NCBI GenBank assembly: GCA_017656305.1
Contig: JACDOG010000015.1
Coordinates: forward strand, 1-50,253
Direction: 5' to 3'
Length of the DNA: 50,253 nucleotides
Origin: Thermoanaerobacteraceae bacterium
GTDB lineage: Bacteria > Bacillota > JADQBR01
Shown here: positions 49,275 to 50,253 of the stretch, one piece after another
Numbering within the stretch: position 1 is the stretch's first letter
How the letters are laid out: each line of letters opens with the position of its first letter
Made by a program: the position numbers and the translations under genes
Notes under the pieces: model-generated
Database searches by the model: none
Told to the model about the DNA's origin: nothing
What the model saw: only the letters and a program-made list of their open reading frames with translations

Positions 49275-49294
49275 TGTCCAAAATTAGGGGGTCA
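49275..49294 (+). repeat. IS3-type terminal sequence, left copy
   Basis: TGTCCAAAATTAGGGGGTCA, an IS3-like end finishing in TCA. It has an inverted partner at 50207-50226. Confidence 0.5.
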
Positions 49295-49316
49295 GTCCGT
49301 GTTTAGTCATATAAGT

Positions 49317-49739
49317 CTAAGTTTTGTTTAACATTATAAAAATGCATAGGATTAACAGAACTCCAATAGAAATAATGGGTCCAGTTGTCATCCATACCAA
49401 CCAAGCCTGAAAATCAAGTCCTGCTCCATATGGAAAGAAAAGTTTCGGCAAGGCTAAATAAACTATAGTAGTAAGAGTAATTGCAGTAAACAACGAAATA
49501 AAGCTGAGAGATATATTTTTGTAAATATGCCCCAGCATAGCTGCAAAGATACCAAGTTGAACCCCTAATACTACCGAAGTAACGGTAAGGAATTCTTTGT
49601 AAGCAACGAACTCCATGGTATGATCTAGTGGTTCCACTCCTTTTAAATGGCCATATGTATATAAGCCATATGCTAATATGGAAACGAGTGAGATGCAATA
49701 ACAAATTATTATCCATGTAACTGTTTTTGTATTACCCAC
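49317..49739 (-). CDS. Four-helix membrane protein
   Basis: 140 aa, four hydrophobic helices (about 8-25, 48-70, 78-98, 112-136). GTG 49739 follows GAGGTG. Not recognised. It lies between two IS3-type ends. Confidence 0.62.
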   Translation of the reverse strand: MGNTKTVTWIIICYCISLVSILAYGLYTYGHLKGVEPLDHTMEFVAYKEFLTVTSVVLGVQLGIFAAMLGHIYKNISLSFISLFTAITLTTIVYLALPKLFFPYGAGLDFQAWLVWMTTGPIISIGVLLILCIFIMLNKT

Positions 49740-49851
49740 TTAATCACCTCAAATAATATGGTAATATTACAAAGTTATTAGCTTATGTCTAAAAAAATAA
49801 ATTCTCGTTTAGGGTTCTTTTTTTCATTAAAGTATACTTCTAACACTGACA

Positions 49852-50206
49852 CTATATTTCCTCGCCACAATTTGTCAAAATGATTTCTAATGGAAATATT
49901 TTGCAAGACGAAAAGAGGTCGGTAATCACATTTAAGTTTTCAGGAACAGCTATATCGATAACTTGTTTTTTACTGTTAATGTATTTTGCAGGATCTACTA
50001 AGTAAACCTCTGGGCTTTCCTGTAAATTATTTAGTTCTTCAACAGATCCCTTTACAATTAAAAAGTTGAGCTTGTTAATATTAATGTTAAAGTCTTCTTA
50101 AGTTTCTTTAATTACTTCTTGAATAGACTTATCAGGATATTTCAAGGCAACTCCAGAACCCTTGTCAGTTGCAAAACCAATCCAATTAACATTTACATTA
50201 TTGTAG
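49852..50206 (-). pseudogene. Broken open frame cut by an IS end
   Basis: Minus-strand codons from 50206 read VNVNWIGFATDKGSGVALKY, then an in-frame TAA (50098-50100), then resume EDFNININKLNFLIVKGSVE, VDPAKYINSKKQVIDIAVPE up to TAG at 49852. The start is missing, cut off by the IS-like end at 50207. Its end resembles the C-terminal domain of anti-sigma-type proteins, but this is weak. The rest of 49740-50253 has no other gene. Confidence 0.55.
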
Positions 50207-50226
50207 TGACCCCCAATTTGTCAACA
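50207..50226 (-). repeat. IS3-type terminal sequence, right copy
   Basis: TGACCCCCAATTTGTCAACA, inverted relative to 49275-49294 with 15 of 20 positions matching. The IS would continue beyond the window end. Confidence 0.5.
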
Positions 50227-50253
50227 CCTTAAGCGACATTTTTACGGAGACTG

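Noticed and set aside
1-50253. CRISPR arrays, rRNA genes, replication origin
   Set aside because: No regularly spaced repeats, rRNA sequence or DnaA-box clusters were seen.

Overview
The window looks like a chromosome piece from an anaerobic, spore-forming Firmicute, most like the Peptococcaceae / Desulfotomaculum group. The evidence is a ger germinant-receptor operon, a prkA-yhbH-spoVR sporulation cluster, a Tat-exported [NiFe] uptake hydrogenase with cytochrome b, a dicarboxylate transporter with a DcuS/DctS-type two-component system, GGAGG ribosome sites, and many GTG/TTG starts. The species assignment is inference.

Layout. 1-1440: SipW-type signal peptidase, zinc-ribbon protein, tRNA-Ala(GGC). 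1550-6000 (minus strand): DUF3231 protein with a forespore-type promoter, IS21 remnant, DUF3298 protein, PflX-like radical SAM protein, MgtE. 6080-10200: gerA-gerC-gerB plus a small membrane gene, behind a sigma-G-like promoter. 10360-14245: a short His-rich protein, then the hydrogenase operon, whose first gene seems to begin with ATT. 14370-16100: two DUF1540 mini-genes, a cysteine-cluster protein, acuA. 16146-21731: DASS transporter facing a kinase, regulator and orphan DctP-type binding protein, the same set as B. subtilis dctP/dctS/dctR/dctB. 21749-26908: queG, lytic transglycosylase, sugar-binding lipoprotein, cupin-type phosphoglucose isomerase and small proteins.

Main discovery, 27085-33243: prkA, the sporulation serine protein kinase gene, is split by a 4263-bp element (27948-32210). 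The two parts rejoin in frame at a shared GAGA, giving 288 + 343 = 631 residues, which is the family's length. The element encodes a large serine recombinase at its left end. Joining its two ends gives a near-perfect 20-bp palindrome centred on GA, as expected for a serine-recombinase attP. Cargo: a decayed SpoIID-like gene, a DUF4829 lipoprotein, an MNT/HEPN pair and a 54-residue protein. This is the architecture of the sigK 'skin' element, here in prkA: a candidate developmentally excised intervening sequence.

Downstream, yhbH is intact, but spoVR stops matching its family after about 60 codons (34637). From there to the window end the DNA is AT-rich and accessory, and the rest of spoVR is not seen. 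That DNA holds a LacI-regulated operon (Pot-like ABC transporter, adenine deaminase, nucleoside phosphorylase), small secreted and membrane proteins (one with a frameshift at an A9 tract), an ECF sigma/anti-sigma pair plus a broken copy of the sigma gene, and a graveyard of IS3-family pieces around a truncated serine recombinase. It may be a second, larger insertion in the same sporulation cluster whose far end lies outside the window.
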